Assembly (NCBI GenBank): GCA_002007465.1
Contig: LNAC01000137.1
Coordinates: forward strand, 3,189,771-3,253,770
Reading direction: 5' to 3'
Length of the DNA: 64,000 nucleotides
From: Ailurus styani
Taxonomy: Eukaryota; Chordata; Mammalia; Carnivora; Ailuridae
The translations under genes were made by a program, and so were the position numbers. Below the pieces are notes generated by a model, which saw only the letters and a list, made by a program, of their open reading frames with translations, ran no database searches and was not told the DNA's origin. Positions 41,185-52,400 of the stretch are shown in pieces. How positions within the stretch are numbered: position 1 is the stretch's first letter; every line of letters starts with the position of its first letter.

Positions 41185-41335
41185 TAGCGTGGCGGAGCGA
41201 GACCAACTCTTTAACCTCTCGGGCAGGCATCCGCTAGGGGCAGCCCATCGCTCCCTTCTGGCGGCTGGAGTAATTCGGTTCCTCCACGTGCTTCCGCTTG
41301 GCTGCCGCCTGGGATCCGCTGGGCTCGGGGCGCAG
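41185..41335 (+). other. NAT10: NAT10 exon 1 (5' UTR)
   Basis: The GC-rich sequence ends gggcgcag|gtaccc at 41335. The left boundary is approximate. No ATG lies within it, so translation starts in exon 2. It contains the E-box cacgtg at 41285-41290, plausible for MYC control. Its 3' 26 bases and donor are duplicated at 45452. Confidence 0.6.
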
Positions 41336-42189
41336 GTACCCAACACGGGATGTCTTGGGATGGGTGTTGAGGTCGGCGTCCATGTCTTTCCTGGGCCCAG
41401 AGGTGACCGGCTTGAGGATGAAGTCTCTGCATCCGTGCGGATGCCCGGCCCTCGCGGTCTGCCTTCTCGCCCGGGCGCTCCTAGATGACAGATTCCTCTT
41501 CTCCGATAGGCGGCCACCGTCGGCGTGCTTCTCGATCGCTCTCGGGGCTCGATCTCCACCCTTTAGGGACCTCTTGCTAGGGGTCGGGGGGTGAGGGGGT
41601 GGCTGACAACACTTTCGCTTTCCGCGGAGCTTGCCCACAGTTCCTGGTATCTGCGCTGGACGGGAAACTGAGGCGCTGGGCTTTAAACCGAGTCCAGATC
41701 TTTCCACGTTTTGAACTGTTTGTCTCAGCTCATTCTTTTATAGTCTTTATTCAGCAGTCACATTCAGGATTTTGTTTTATTTGCTAATGCCCCTAGAATG
41801 GTGACTGGCACATAGATACTATTTTATTTGTTTGACCCATATATGAATGAATGAGGAAAAGTCCTCTTTCTCTTCTCTCAGGGCCCTCTTCATCCATTAA
41901 GCCTTCAGTGGCAACTCCAGCCCGGAGTAATTTCAGACCTTCATCAGACCACTGGCTGTACTCTTATTTTTACATCTAATTTTGTCTGTCTTCAGACAGA
42001 TCGCCCCTTATCTCTTTTACTTGAATATTTTCTCCAAGAAGAATGAAAGCTCCTTGAAGTCAAGGCTTTATTTGGTATTGCTTCTGGGGCTCCCACAGTA
42101 ACTAGGGCAAAAAGCAGTCCCTAATAATCAGTTATTGATTGATTAGTGTATGTTCGTTTTGTGACAGCAACTCAACCAAGAAGCTGGGG

Positions 42190-42275
42190 AGATGGGTGAG
42201 TTGGAAAGTGCTGAGGCTTTGGAGTCAGGCAGACCTGAGTGTGAATCCTGTCTCTGTCACTTTTCTTTGAGATAC
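42190..42275 (+). mobile_element. MIR fragment
   Basis: tttggagtcaggcagacctg, agtgtgaatcctgtctctgt: MIR 5' half, cut by a poly-T insertion. Confidence 0.7.
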
Positions 42276-42318
42276 TTGAATTCTTTTTTTTTTTTTTTTG
42301 GAGATACTTGAATTCTTT
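42269..42318 (-). mobile_element. Poly(A)-only retroinsertion (solo tail with target duplication)
   Basis: gagatacttgaattcttt at 42269-42286 is repeated perfectly at 42301-42318, with only T's and one G between. This is the footprint of an L1-machinery insertion that delivered little more than the tail (antisense). Confidence 0.65.
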
Positions 42319-42639
42319 ATACTTGCTCCTTTCCTTATGAAAAAGGAGCCATTGATTGTAGTATAATGTTTGATATTAAGATAGAACTGCTAAAATCCAT
42401 ATTTGGATTGGAGGTTAGAAGGATGGTTATGACACAGTTAAGCCAGTTAATGAACTTTATGTTTAGAATGCAGCAGGCCCTGGACTTCCTAGGTAACCTG
42501 TCATTATTACTCTTATGTTGCAATAATATAATTGATATTCCTGATATTTCTTTGGTGTATTTATTGTGGTAATAATGGAATATTGTGTCATATATAATCA
42601 CAATAACTTTTAAGGTCTATCTGTACAGGCTTCAGTATG

Positions 42640-43060
42640 GTTTTCCCTCCCTCGAGGAGACAATTGTTACACATTTCACCATAATAATATTCATTGATTT
42701 CCTTTGCCTGACTATTAGTAATGCACATAAATGAAAAAAACCCAAAACAACAGCAAATAACAAAAGAACAAAATAAGAACCATCTGCAGTCTCACCATTC
42801 AGAAATAATTACATTTTGGTGTTTTCTTCCAGGTTTGTTTTCCGTATGTTATGTACACGCATTAAAAAAAAAGGTATCATGCTTGGTCCTGTGATGTCTA
42901 TTTTCTCATAAGTATCTACATCCATATCCTTAGATAATTTCTGAAAGATATTTTGAAAAAGTTTTCTTAAAAACTGCCTTATTATCCTATAAATATGCCA
43001 TCATATATTTTAATTATTCTATTTTTTGGAACATTGTTTCGGACTTTGAAAAAACCTCCT
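42640..43060 (-). mobile_element. L1 3'-UTR fragment (antisense, ancient)
   Basis: The pattern ccatctgcagtctcaccatt, cagaaataattacattttgg, tgttttcttccaggtttgtt and tgtacacgcattaaaaaaaa is the common antisense form of old L1 3' UTRs. Confidence 0.6.
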
Positions 43061-43300
43061 TGATAGAAGCTTCTCTTCTGACTTTCCTGCTGAAGAAATA
43101 TACTCTTCACCTCCCAAGCCACAGTTTCCTAATTTTAAAAATGAAACTGACATGTTCCCTAGGGAGCAGTTGGAGGGTTAAGTAAAATCATACAAATGTG
43201 CCTAGCACAGCCCCTGACCCCACAGGAGGCGGCCAGCTAGTGTTCCTCACCCAGAATCTGGTGTTCATGTACAATTGTGTTTCCTTTCTCTCTGTTTCAG

Positions 43301-43423
43301 TGATAGTCTTTCACCATGCATCGGAAGAAAGTAGATAACCGAATCCGGATTCTCATTGAAAATGGAGTCGCTGAACGACAAAGGTCTTTGTTTGTTGTAG
43401 TCGGAGACCGAGGAAAGGATCAG
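43301..43423 (+). CDS. NAT10: NAT10 exon 2 (start codon at 43316)
   Basis: Fifteen bases of 5' UTR, then 36 codons, MHRKKVDNRIRILIENGVAE to VVVGDRGKDQ. Acceptor tttcag, donor gtaaga. Confidence 0.97.
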
Positions 43424-46400
43424 GTAAGACCTGGTCATCACTTCCTGACTGACTTTGTGTCTTAATCCCACAGAGTCAGCTTGTTACTGGCCCTCTGAGG
43501 TTTCAGCACATAGTAACATTAAGGTCCCTTTGACTGGTTTTCTTTGAGTAAAATGCCTAGTGAAAACCTCAGGGGGTACTGAGTGTGAAGTTAAGTATGT
43601 GTGACTGGGTTTCTGGCCCCTGCCAAGGCACTGCTGGCCTTGTGATCTGGGGCACTTCCCTGTCCTGGCCCTTGGTTTACTTTCCAGATCTGTCAAGTGA
43701 GGTCTTGGGCCTGGCAGTCTCTGAGGTCTTTTTGGGCCCTGAGATTCTGTGACTTATTCCTTTGGCAGGTGGTCATACTCCATCACATGTTGTCCAAAGC
43801 AACCGTGAAGTCTCGGCCTTCAGTGCTGTGGTGTTACAAGAAAGAGCTGGGGTTTAGCAGGTAAGTTTGGCTCTTTGAGTGTCCCGTACCACTTACAATT
43901 CCTGCTCCTTAACTGAGTGCCAGGCAGCGATTCCCTGACCTAATTTTTCAGGGATCATTAGGGAGGTGCTACCTCTGAGTTCACTTCTAAAGATAGAAAA
44001 TGATAGCGCGGATGTCCTTTCTGCGTTTCTGACAATAAGTTTCAAATCCATTCCGTGCTCTGTAGAGGTCCCTATTCCAATTCCTTGCTTTCTGCCTGTG
44101 ATTTTCTTTTTACTTTTCTAAGCTGATCATGCCTATCTAATGTAGGTTCCTTCAGTTGCCTTTTCCCATCTCAAATTTACTCTGCGTTTTCAGTCTCTTT
44201 TTTGCCTTTTGTTTCTGAGGGGGATGTGCCTTATCCCGTGTCCACCGCAAACCCCTTTAGCTACTCTGGATCTCTTCTCTTCTTTCAGCACCTGCGTCCT
44301 CTTTCCTCTGCCAGCCACTCCATACCCCTTTGAAACCTGCTCCTTTTTCCTGTAAATGTGCTTACCTCTCCAGTCTCAGAAAAAAAAAAAATGATGAGCT
44401 GCTTACCTAGTTTTATCTCTCAGGCTTTCATTTTTCTCTTAGGTTTATTGCCGTGAAACAGAAACCTTGTGCGCTTCTAGTTATCTCTCTTTGCTGACTG
44501 GCTTCTGCTTCGGTCATTGTGACCAGATTGTGCTCTGGGAAGTCATCGACAGCCCGACACCTCACGCAGCAGCTTTCTCCTTCTCTCCTTCCTCTCAGAG
44601 CTCTTTCTCCATGGTTCACTCTTGTGTTTGACGGTTGGCTTTTATATAATAAAAGCCCTCGTTATCTCAGTATATAGGGATAGTTAGGCATAGTTTGACG
44701 GTTGACTCTCCTCTTATGTCAGGACATCTGGTTGAAAATAGGAGACCTCTGCCACAGACACGCTTAGGCCCAAAGGGAGTTTCTTGAGGTCTGTGTGGTA
44801 CCTTCGGGGTTGCATTGTCAGCCCTGCCTCAGCTGCTGCAGAGCCAGAGCCCGGATGCTCCCAGCACTTACCAGCGCAGCTCTGCTGGTTGACCCTGTTC
44901 TTTCCCGCACAGCTCCGCTGTCTGTATTCTTTTGTCCCCACGGCAGAAAGAGCTGTTGAGGGTTGAGGTCCAGCAATGTCGGACATCTGTCTTTCTCCCC
45001 AGATTCCTGTGGAGAGGTGCCCATCTCTGGGCCTAAGGGGGTGGGGTCAGTCCATCTAGTGGAAACCTGAAAGTTCGGCCCGCAGTTCTGTGTCTGGAGG
45101 AGTTTGGGGTGCCGAGGCCTGTTCCTCGGCAGGCAACCCGCTTTGTGGTCACGTCAGAAATGCGCTCCTTTCTTGGCCTCAGTGAGGCTCTCTCAGACTG
45201 CCTTCCTGAGCAGTCCTTTTTGTCTTGATCTTATCTCCCACCCTCTGCCCAGCTTGCGTGTGCGTTTCTGTCCTTGAGCCTCTCCTTTCTCCTTTAGTCC
45301 CAAATGTGTTTGTCTCTGGCATTGATTCTGAAATGGAATCTCTGGCTCTGGCTGCCCTGTGCTGTGGCCGCTCCCAGCCTTGGCCCCGTCGCCGCCTCTG
45401 TCCGGGTTGCCACTGCCGCCTCTCTGACACCCCCTTCTGAAACGTCACTCTTGGGATCCGCTGGGCTCGGGGCGCAGGTACCCAACACGGGATGTCTTGG
45501 GATGGGTGTTGAGGTCGGCTTCAGACATTTTGAATTTGAGGTATCCGAAAAATGTCAAGCAAGCAATTGGGATTTGTTTACTTGAAGGTCAGCGAACTGG
45601 CCCAAAGACAAGAATGTCTTTGGGGCCTGCCTCCTTCCCCAAACTTTCCCCCAAGTCCTGGAGTCACACCTCAGGGCGCCTCCACCCTCTTCGCTGCCTG
45701 CTGTCTTCCAGTGCTGGTCACCCTCCGTTCTCCCTCCCGGGAAGACGCTCATTTGCACCCTGCTCTTGTTTTACTTCCAGGTGGTAAGTTCATTTAGTTA
45801 GGAGGCATCGCCTGCTTTTTTTTATATTTTCATATTTTCAGATGATCTGGCATGTTATTAGTAGGTGCTCAGATAGTGTTTGTTGAGTTGAATGCGTTGT
45901 TTAGCAGACTCTGAGCTGCTTTTAATTGTACTTAGTTCCAGAGGCTAAAATTGATTAGTTACCATCCTTTGGTCTTCAGGAGACTTGATTCTGCCTAAAA
46001 GAAACTAGGTTTTTAGTGAATTGTCTTGCTTTTTAAAAAAAATGTATAAGTGCGTTCTTGTAAGAAATATGAAAAATACAGACGAATCACAAAGGTGAAA
46101 ATAAAAGCCCTCGTTATCTCAGTATATAGGCATAGTTAGCATTTAGGTGTCTATCCCTGTTTATCATTGTAAATTGTAGTAGGTATTTTGTTGTATATAT
46201 TCCTTCATAATTGGGCAGGTAAGCATTTTTAATACAGATTGAGAATAAGGCCTGTTGCCTGTCGCAGAATGGGAGGTTTCTGGGGCTTGTGAGTGTCACT
46301 GGCGTGCAGAGGGTTAATGTCAGACGGGTGCAGAATTAGGCAGTTTACAGTGTTCAGGGCAGATTTGCCTTTCTGACTTAACCCTTCCAACTTTAGTTGT

Positions 46401-49400
46401 AAGGCTCTCTTCTGTACCTCTTGTAGCTCTCCCAGCCTTGTCGTGAGGTGACAGAGCACCAGGTTAGCTGATGCTTGCAAGTCATGGGCTAAGGTACGAG
46501 CCCGAAGTGACAGTGACGGTCACCTTGCCCAACTCCCTCTTTCACAGATGAAGAAATGTGGGCCCTGAGGGAGGGTCTTCGTTCTAGCTGTTCAGTTAGA
46601 GAACTGTGGTAACATTTTGATCAGTTGTAATCCTCAATTCTGGAGCTTTCTTGTTTTTCTCTTTTTCTGTGGAGGAAAGAGTTGAATGACAGTTGGATAG
46701 TCAGGGTTTTTAAGATAAAAGAAAAAGTTCAGGACTCCTGAGAGCTATCTGGATCCCATTCCAACCCTTATATCCTCTTTCAGTATTGTCTTAAGTCAGA
46801 GCTGCCCTTGAGGATTTGGTCCCGCAGCCTGGGGAAGGATGTAGATGAATTCATTTATGAAAAATGGATAAACTACCTGTGGTCACCCTGCCTTTCTCAG
46901 GTCTTGTGGGGAATCTGGGGGAATGGTACCGTGAAGTGGAAACATGGGCTTGAGACTAAGGTAATGAGGTCACCAAGGTTGATTTCAAACTCTGGTCTAG
47001 CCAGACGTGAAGTTTAGGCCCTTCCATTACTCTTCTTCGGAAGTTAAGTATTTGGGGAAGGTGCTAGGGCAGCATAGCAAGGCCCCCACACAGACTTGCC
47101 CCCGGCTCCCTCTGAAGCCCATCTTCGACCTCTCTATGCTTTCCTTTGCCTTTAAAGGGTGGGGTTAGCCCTATAGTTGCCGAGTTTCCTTCTCATTCTG
47201 AAGGTCTGGTTGGGTAATCATTGGCCTGTCCCCTGCTCCTACCCTCTTAGCCTCTCTGATTAACTGGCTCTCCTGGGGTGTGTGTGTTGGGGGGTGCTTG
47301 CAGTCACCGAAAGAAAAGGATGCGACAGCTCCAGAAAAAAATAAAGAATGGGACATTGAACGTAAAGCAAGATGACCCCTTCGAGCTGTTCGTGGCGGCC
47401 ACAAACATTCGCTACTGCTACTACAACGAGACCCACAAGATCCTGGGCAACACTTTCGGCGTGTGCGTCCTCCAGGTGGGTGGCTTCCTCCGGCCTGGGC
47501 CTGGAGTCTGAGCACGGAGCATTCCCTGCAAGAGCAGGGGGACCGCAAGGAGGAAGGGTCACCCACCACCTCCCCTGACCGTGGTCAGTGGACCACTTGG
47601 CCACTTTCCAAAGCAGACTTGATAACTCACCCCGTCTAAAAATAAACTTTTCCACTTAGAGCCACACTTATCTAGAGATGCCAGAGCTGACACAGGTGCT
47701 CCATCACGCTGCTCCTAACCAGCTGAAGGTGAGAAAGAAAGTGCTGTGACCCCAAGTGACCCCATGTCCCCGGATCCTTCCTGGAACTAGCTGGAGACTT
47801 CGGTGAGCAGGGAGCAGTGGGACCTGTTTCCACCAACAGGGTAGAGACCCGTGCACTCACGCGTTCTCTCCAGAGTGCTTGACTGGCACAACCACCAGCA
47901 ACACCCTCCATCCCTCTTTGTCGTCCTTAAAATCCCCTCACTGGCCCCCCCAACACAGAACTACCTGGTGCTTTTTTTTTGTTGGTATTATTCTCTTGCC
48001 AGTCAAGTTAATAGACTAAATTTCATGTTTTTCTTTGTTTTGAGCTCTGGCATCTGTGTTTTATCCTTTTGTTCCTTGACACTTGTGACCCCTGCATGCC
48101 CCCAAAAAGAACACATTTAAGCGCAAATCCCCAATTTTGGTATGTGTTTATTGTATGCGTGTACTACTGGATTACGTATATTATAAAACGTGCCTTATAG
48201 AATGTAAATTAAGAAATGAGGGAAAAAAATCATGAACTGGGAGTTTTTATTTTTTCTTTCTACGTTCCACCGGGTTGTTCCATACTGCTGGCTTGCACCC
48301 CACCTTGGAGCGTTTTGCCTCTTCTCACCCCAGCACTGAGTGGTAGGGAGTGTTCTTAGGCCGCTACTGTTACAGTTGCCATGAAGAAGGCTCCCTTAGG
48401 CAGTGGCTCCCCCTTGTGGTGCATTTGAGTTTTGTCAGACAGGTTCTATCTGTAAACGTGTCAGAAAATGAACATGAGGGATTTGTGAAATTCAAGTGCG
48501 AATCAATGAAGGTGGGAGGATTTCTTCCCAAATAGGATTTTGTTTGTGATTATTAGACACACTTGACATACAAAACCAGGTACCCCTATTCTCTCCAGGG
48601 CTAGGCTTACTTCTCTGCCCGTCAGGAAGGGGTATGTTTATGTGTGTCCATACTGGTGAGTTGGGTGGGGGCTGTGGTCTTGGGTTCGTGTTCTGAAGCC
48701 CTCCTTTTACTTTATCACTCGGCCCTTGGTTGAGCTTCCCTGGGGGTGCTCTTGGCATGACCAGCCCTTTCCAAGGTCTCCTTCTTCCAGGATTTTGAAG
48801 CTTTAACTCCGAACTTGCTGGCGAGAACTGTGGAAACAGTGGAAGGTGGTGGGCTGGTGGTCATCCTCCTACGGACCATGAATTCACTGAAGCAGTTGTA
48901 CACGATGACCATGGTAGGTGTGTGGTTTTTAACCGAACTCTGGCAGTTTGGACCAAGCTGTGTTTTTGCTATCGGCCACTTTCTTTAAAGAACTCCTGTT
49001 GAGCAGTTCCAGTGAGCGGTCAGCACAAGCTCTGGGCCGGGAGGTTTTTGACTGCAAGTATGAGAAGGTCACTGTGAGGAACTGTCAGTAGCCCTGACTG
49101 CCTTGGCATCAAATTTCACATTTGATTTTGGGTATTTGCCGATTTCTACACCAGTGAGATTCAGGTGTGATACAGCTGTTCCGTAGTCCCATTTCTGGAA
49201 TGGTATTCTGCAGAGAGCCATGCCAGTGCCTCATTTGTGTATGGCAAAAAAGGGACCACGCACAGATGTCCTCACCAGTCCTCATCCTCGTGGATGATGA
49301 GGGAACTTTTGCTGGTTCTACTCCCAGTTTGGCAAGAGCTTTGACTCTGGAAGGGGTAGTTTCCATCCAGAGCCGAGGACATGGTTAGAAGTAGGACGGT

Positions 49401-52400
49401 GTCTCAGTGGATGCAGAGCTGTCTCTGACCCCGTCAGTATTGCCACGTGGATGTTCTTAGTTCGTAGGTTTTCAGTCATGCCCATGGCCCTCCTCGGGAA
49501 TGGCGTTAGGTTTGGCCTCAGGCTTGCACGAGCTCTGTTTATACAGTGACCTGGACTTTCCTCAAACCTTAGTAGCTGCTTCCCGTCACCACTGCTCTTC
49601 CCGTCAACTGCCACGGTGGCCCCTCCAGCTTCCTCGGGCGTCCTCAGACACGCCCAGTACGCTCTCACCTAAAGGCCCGTGCACTGGCTGTGGCCACTGG
49701 GATTTCCACGGGGCCTTCTTCCTTTCTGCATTCAAGTCCTTGCTCAGACACCGCCTCCTCAGTGTGGTCTGTCCTCACCCCCTCTTTGGAATGCATGACC
49801 TGCTTTATTTTTCTTCAGAGCACTTGCCAACTACCTGAAGTTACATATTTATTTGTTTATTATCTGACTTCCTGTGCTAGTCTCTAAACTTCATGAGATC
49901 AGGGACTTCGTTTTCCTCACTGGTGCACTCCCAGATCCTGGAAGAGTGGCGGGCATTTAGTAAGCACTCATTAAATGCATGTGAATGAGCGAATGACCTT
50001 GTGCCCACGTCAGTTTGTTTGTCCTTCTTCCCCCTTTCATATGGCCATCTGCCTCTCATCTCTGAGGGCCTTCCCTCTGTACTGCACGTAAGTAACCACC
50101 CCCTGCCATTCACTGTCACTGCACCCTATTTTTCATTTGTAACATTTGCCAGAATTTTACTCATTTGTTTCCCTCCAACCATTAGACCATAGGCTCCATG
50201 GGAGCAGGACATGCTTCGTTAAGCACCAGCGTGTACATAGCATGTCTGGCACATGATTGGTATGTACATTTTATTGAATGAATGAAGACATTTTATGATG
50301 CTGGATAAAATGTGGAAAAACGTCAAAGTTGCGAAGAGGGGAAGGTTGTTGTAATAAACACTACATTGAGTGTTTGCTGATCCCAATTCCAGCAAAGAGC
50401 AGTCGAGCTGTGTAGCACCGCGGGTTGCAGAAGAGTGAAATTCCAGCAGTAGCTTGGGCGCCTCCTCGATCCCAGGGTTGCTTGTTCGAACGTCTTCACA
50501 CTTAGACCCAGAGTCTTAGCGTTACTTTGGGATGTCTTTGTTCATGGCTGTTGTCTCTTTTAGGACGTCCATTCAAGGTACAGGACAGAGGCCCATCAGG
50601 ATGTGGTGGGAAGATTTAATGAGAGGTAGGTCTGAGGCCCATTTCTCAGGCCCTTTTTGTGGGGAGCCGTGACGGGAAGCATATTTTTGTCTTGGACCCA
50701 GCAGAAAGCTGTGTTCTTACCCAAGGGCGGGTAGCTTGGGTCCAGGGCGGTGAGAGCCCAGAAGGCGGTGGTAGTTGGGAAGCCAACTGGAAGCAGTGGA
50801 AGTGAGTGGGGAGCTAGGGCTTGAACCAAGTCTTCCTCCTCTCTGGCTTTTGGCTTAACTCTTCTGTCAAAGGGGTAATTTGTCTGGGTCACCATTTCCC
50901 AAAATGTGTTTCACAGAACACTAGTATTTTAAGAGGGACTTGATGTCAAAAGGGTTTCTGGCCAGTAGTGTCTGGGAAATGCTGATATGGTCTGTCCTGT
51001 GTGAAGATTCACTTAAGCCTGTTGCAGTGTCTGGAAGTCTTACAGCAGCAGGGATCTGTTTAACCGATCGTTTCCCAGATTTATTTGACCACAGAGCTCT
51101 TTCTTAGGGAACACTAGTTGGCAGCCTGTGAAAGTCCATAGGAAGCTGTGGCCTGGGTCAGTGGGCCTCATCTAGAGCAGTCTCGCTCACTGGGGACATT
51201 TGACAGTGACTGGAAACATTTTGATCGTCATGACTTGGGGTACACTGTTGGAGGGGCGGGGGACGCCACCAGCATCTAGTGAGTAGAAGCCAGGGATGCT
51301 GCCGAACAGCCTAAAATGAACAGAACAGCCACACAACAAAGAATCTGAAATGTTGCTAGTGCTGAGGCTTTGAAGGCCTGGTTTTGAAACTTGGGGCCTT
51401 TCCAATTTTCCTCATCTCTGGTGCTTTCACTCAGTAGGCGGAGTAGGTCAGGAGGTGACCGTCTGCTGCCAGATAGAATGGAAGGAAGCCTGTGAGAGTA
51501 GCCTGTGAGGCTGTCTTGCACTAGGGGAGGAGCTTGAATTCTCTAGCCAAACACACGTTTTCCTACACTCAGGAGTGTCTGTATTAATTTCTCTCTTCTC
51601 CCTTATCTTTATTTTTTCCTTGTGGCAGAAGGTAAATTCGTTTGTGTATGGGTTTGTTTCTCTGTGTGACTGTGATCATTTCTGGGGAGGGTTTGGAGCT
51701 CCCCACTGAAGGATGGCCTGAGACAGCTCAGTCTGTAGAGGGTGCGTGTGAGATGGTGTGGGAAGAGCCATGTGACACAGGGAACAGTGACGGTTGCGCA
51801 CAGTAGGAGTGCTTGTAACCTGTTTTCTCAGGACAGTTCTGGCTGGTCTTGTTTGCTGTATAAAGCACGTTCAGGGGGCAGCTGGGGGGCTCAGTCAGTT
51901 AAGCATCTGCCTTTTGCTCAGATCGTGATCCCAGGGCCCTGAGATGGAGCCCCACATTGGGCTCCCTGCGCCACGGGGAGTCTGCTTCACCCTCTGCCCC
52001 CTCCCACTGCCTGTTCTCTCTGTCTCGCTCACTCTCTCTCAAATGAATAAATAAAATCTTAAAAAACAACAGCAACAACACATGTTCAGGTGCCTTGTAG
52101 AGGAGGCTCAGAATCTTCTCTGACTGGGTTTTGGGTTTCTCTAGCTTTCTTAGAGACATGGGGGCCAAACGATTTTCCTGAAAAAAAGCCACACCCTTGT
52201 TATGTAGGCACTGACCTCCTTCCCGCTCCACACCTCATGACTGTTTCGTTCCTCAGATTTATCCTCTCTCTGGCCTCTTGTAAGAAGTGTCTCGTCATCG
52301 ATGACCAGCTCAGCATCCTGCCCATCTCGTCACACGCTGCCACCATTGAGGCCCTACCTCCCCGGACCCCGGTGAGTCAGCCAGCGGTCCAGGAATCGGG

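Larger units (their letters stand above)
40850..41650 (+). promoter_or_regulatory. NAT10: NAT10 CpG-island promoter
   Basis: GC- and CpG-rich block directly before and over NAT10 exon 1. No TATA box. It contains a palindromic CRE (41080-41087), an NRF1-like site (41144-41155) and an E-box (41285-41290), typical of a housekeeping/ribosome-biogenesis promoter. The long open frames on the opposite strand here are composition effects. Confidence 0.8.
41336..43300 (+). other. NAT10: NAT10 intron 1
   Basis: CpG-rich start, then L2-like remnants (about 41740-41860 and 42040-42150), a MIR (42190-42275), a poly-T insertion flanked by an 18-bp repeat (42269-42318), an antisense L1-like fragment (42640-43060) and a partial MIR (43100-43240). 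Confidence 0.75.
43861..47303 (+). other. NAT10: NAT10 intron 3
   Basis: 3.4 kb without CAN-SINEs. Contains two template-switch-like insertions (44639-44704 and 45452-45617), an antisense L1-like fragment (46030-46240), a possible antisense MIR (46500-46600) and pyrimidine-rich unique sequence. Ends gcttgcag. Confidence 0.75.
48914..50563 (+). other. NAT10: NAT10 intron 5
   Basis: Mainly two successive L2 3' ends (49540-49990 and 50000-50290). The rest is unrecognised. Confidence 0.75.
50626..52256 (+). other. NAT10: NAT10 intron 6
   Basis: Contains a MER20-like DNA transposon remnant (51165-51385) and a sense CAN-SINE (51876-52080). The rest is unrecognised. Confidence 0.75.

Noticed and set aside
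41140..41707. Overlapping 139- and 157-aa minus-strand frames at the NAT10 promoter
   Set aside because: Stop-poor frames are expected in a CpG island. A divergent transcript is possible but no protein is supported.
45452..45617. Retropseudogene of NAT10 exon 1
   Set aside because: The copy continues past the exon 1 donor into intron 1, has no poly(A) and is joined to promoter-upstream DNA, so it is DNA-templated.
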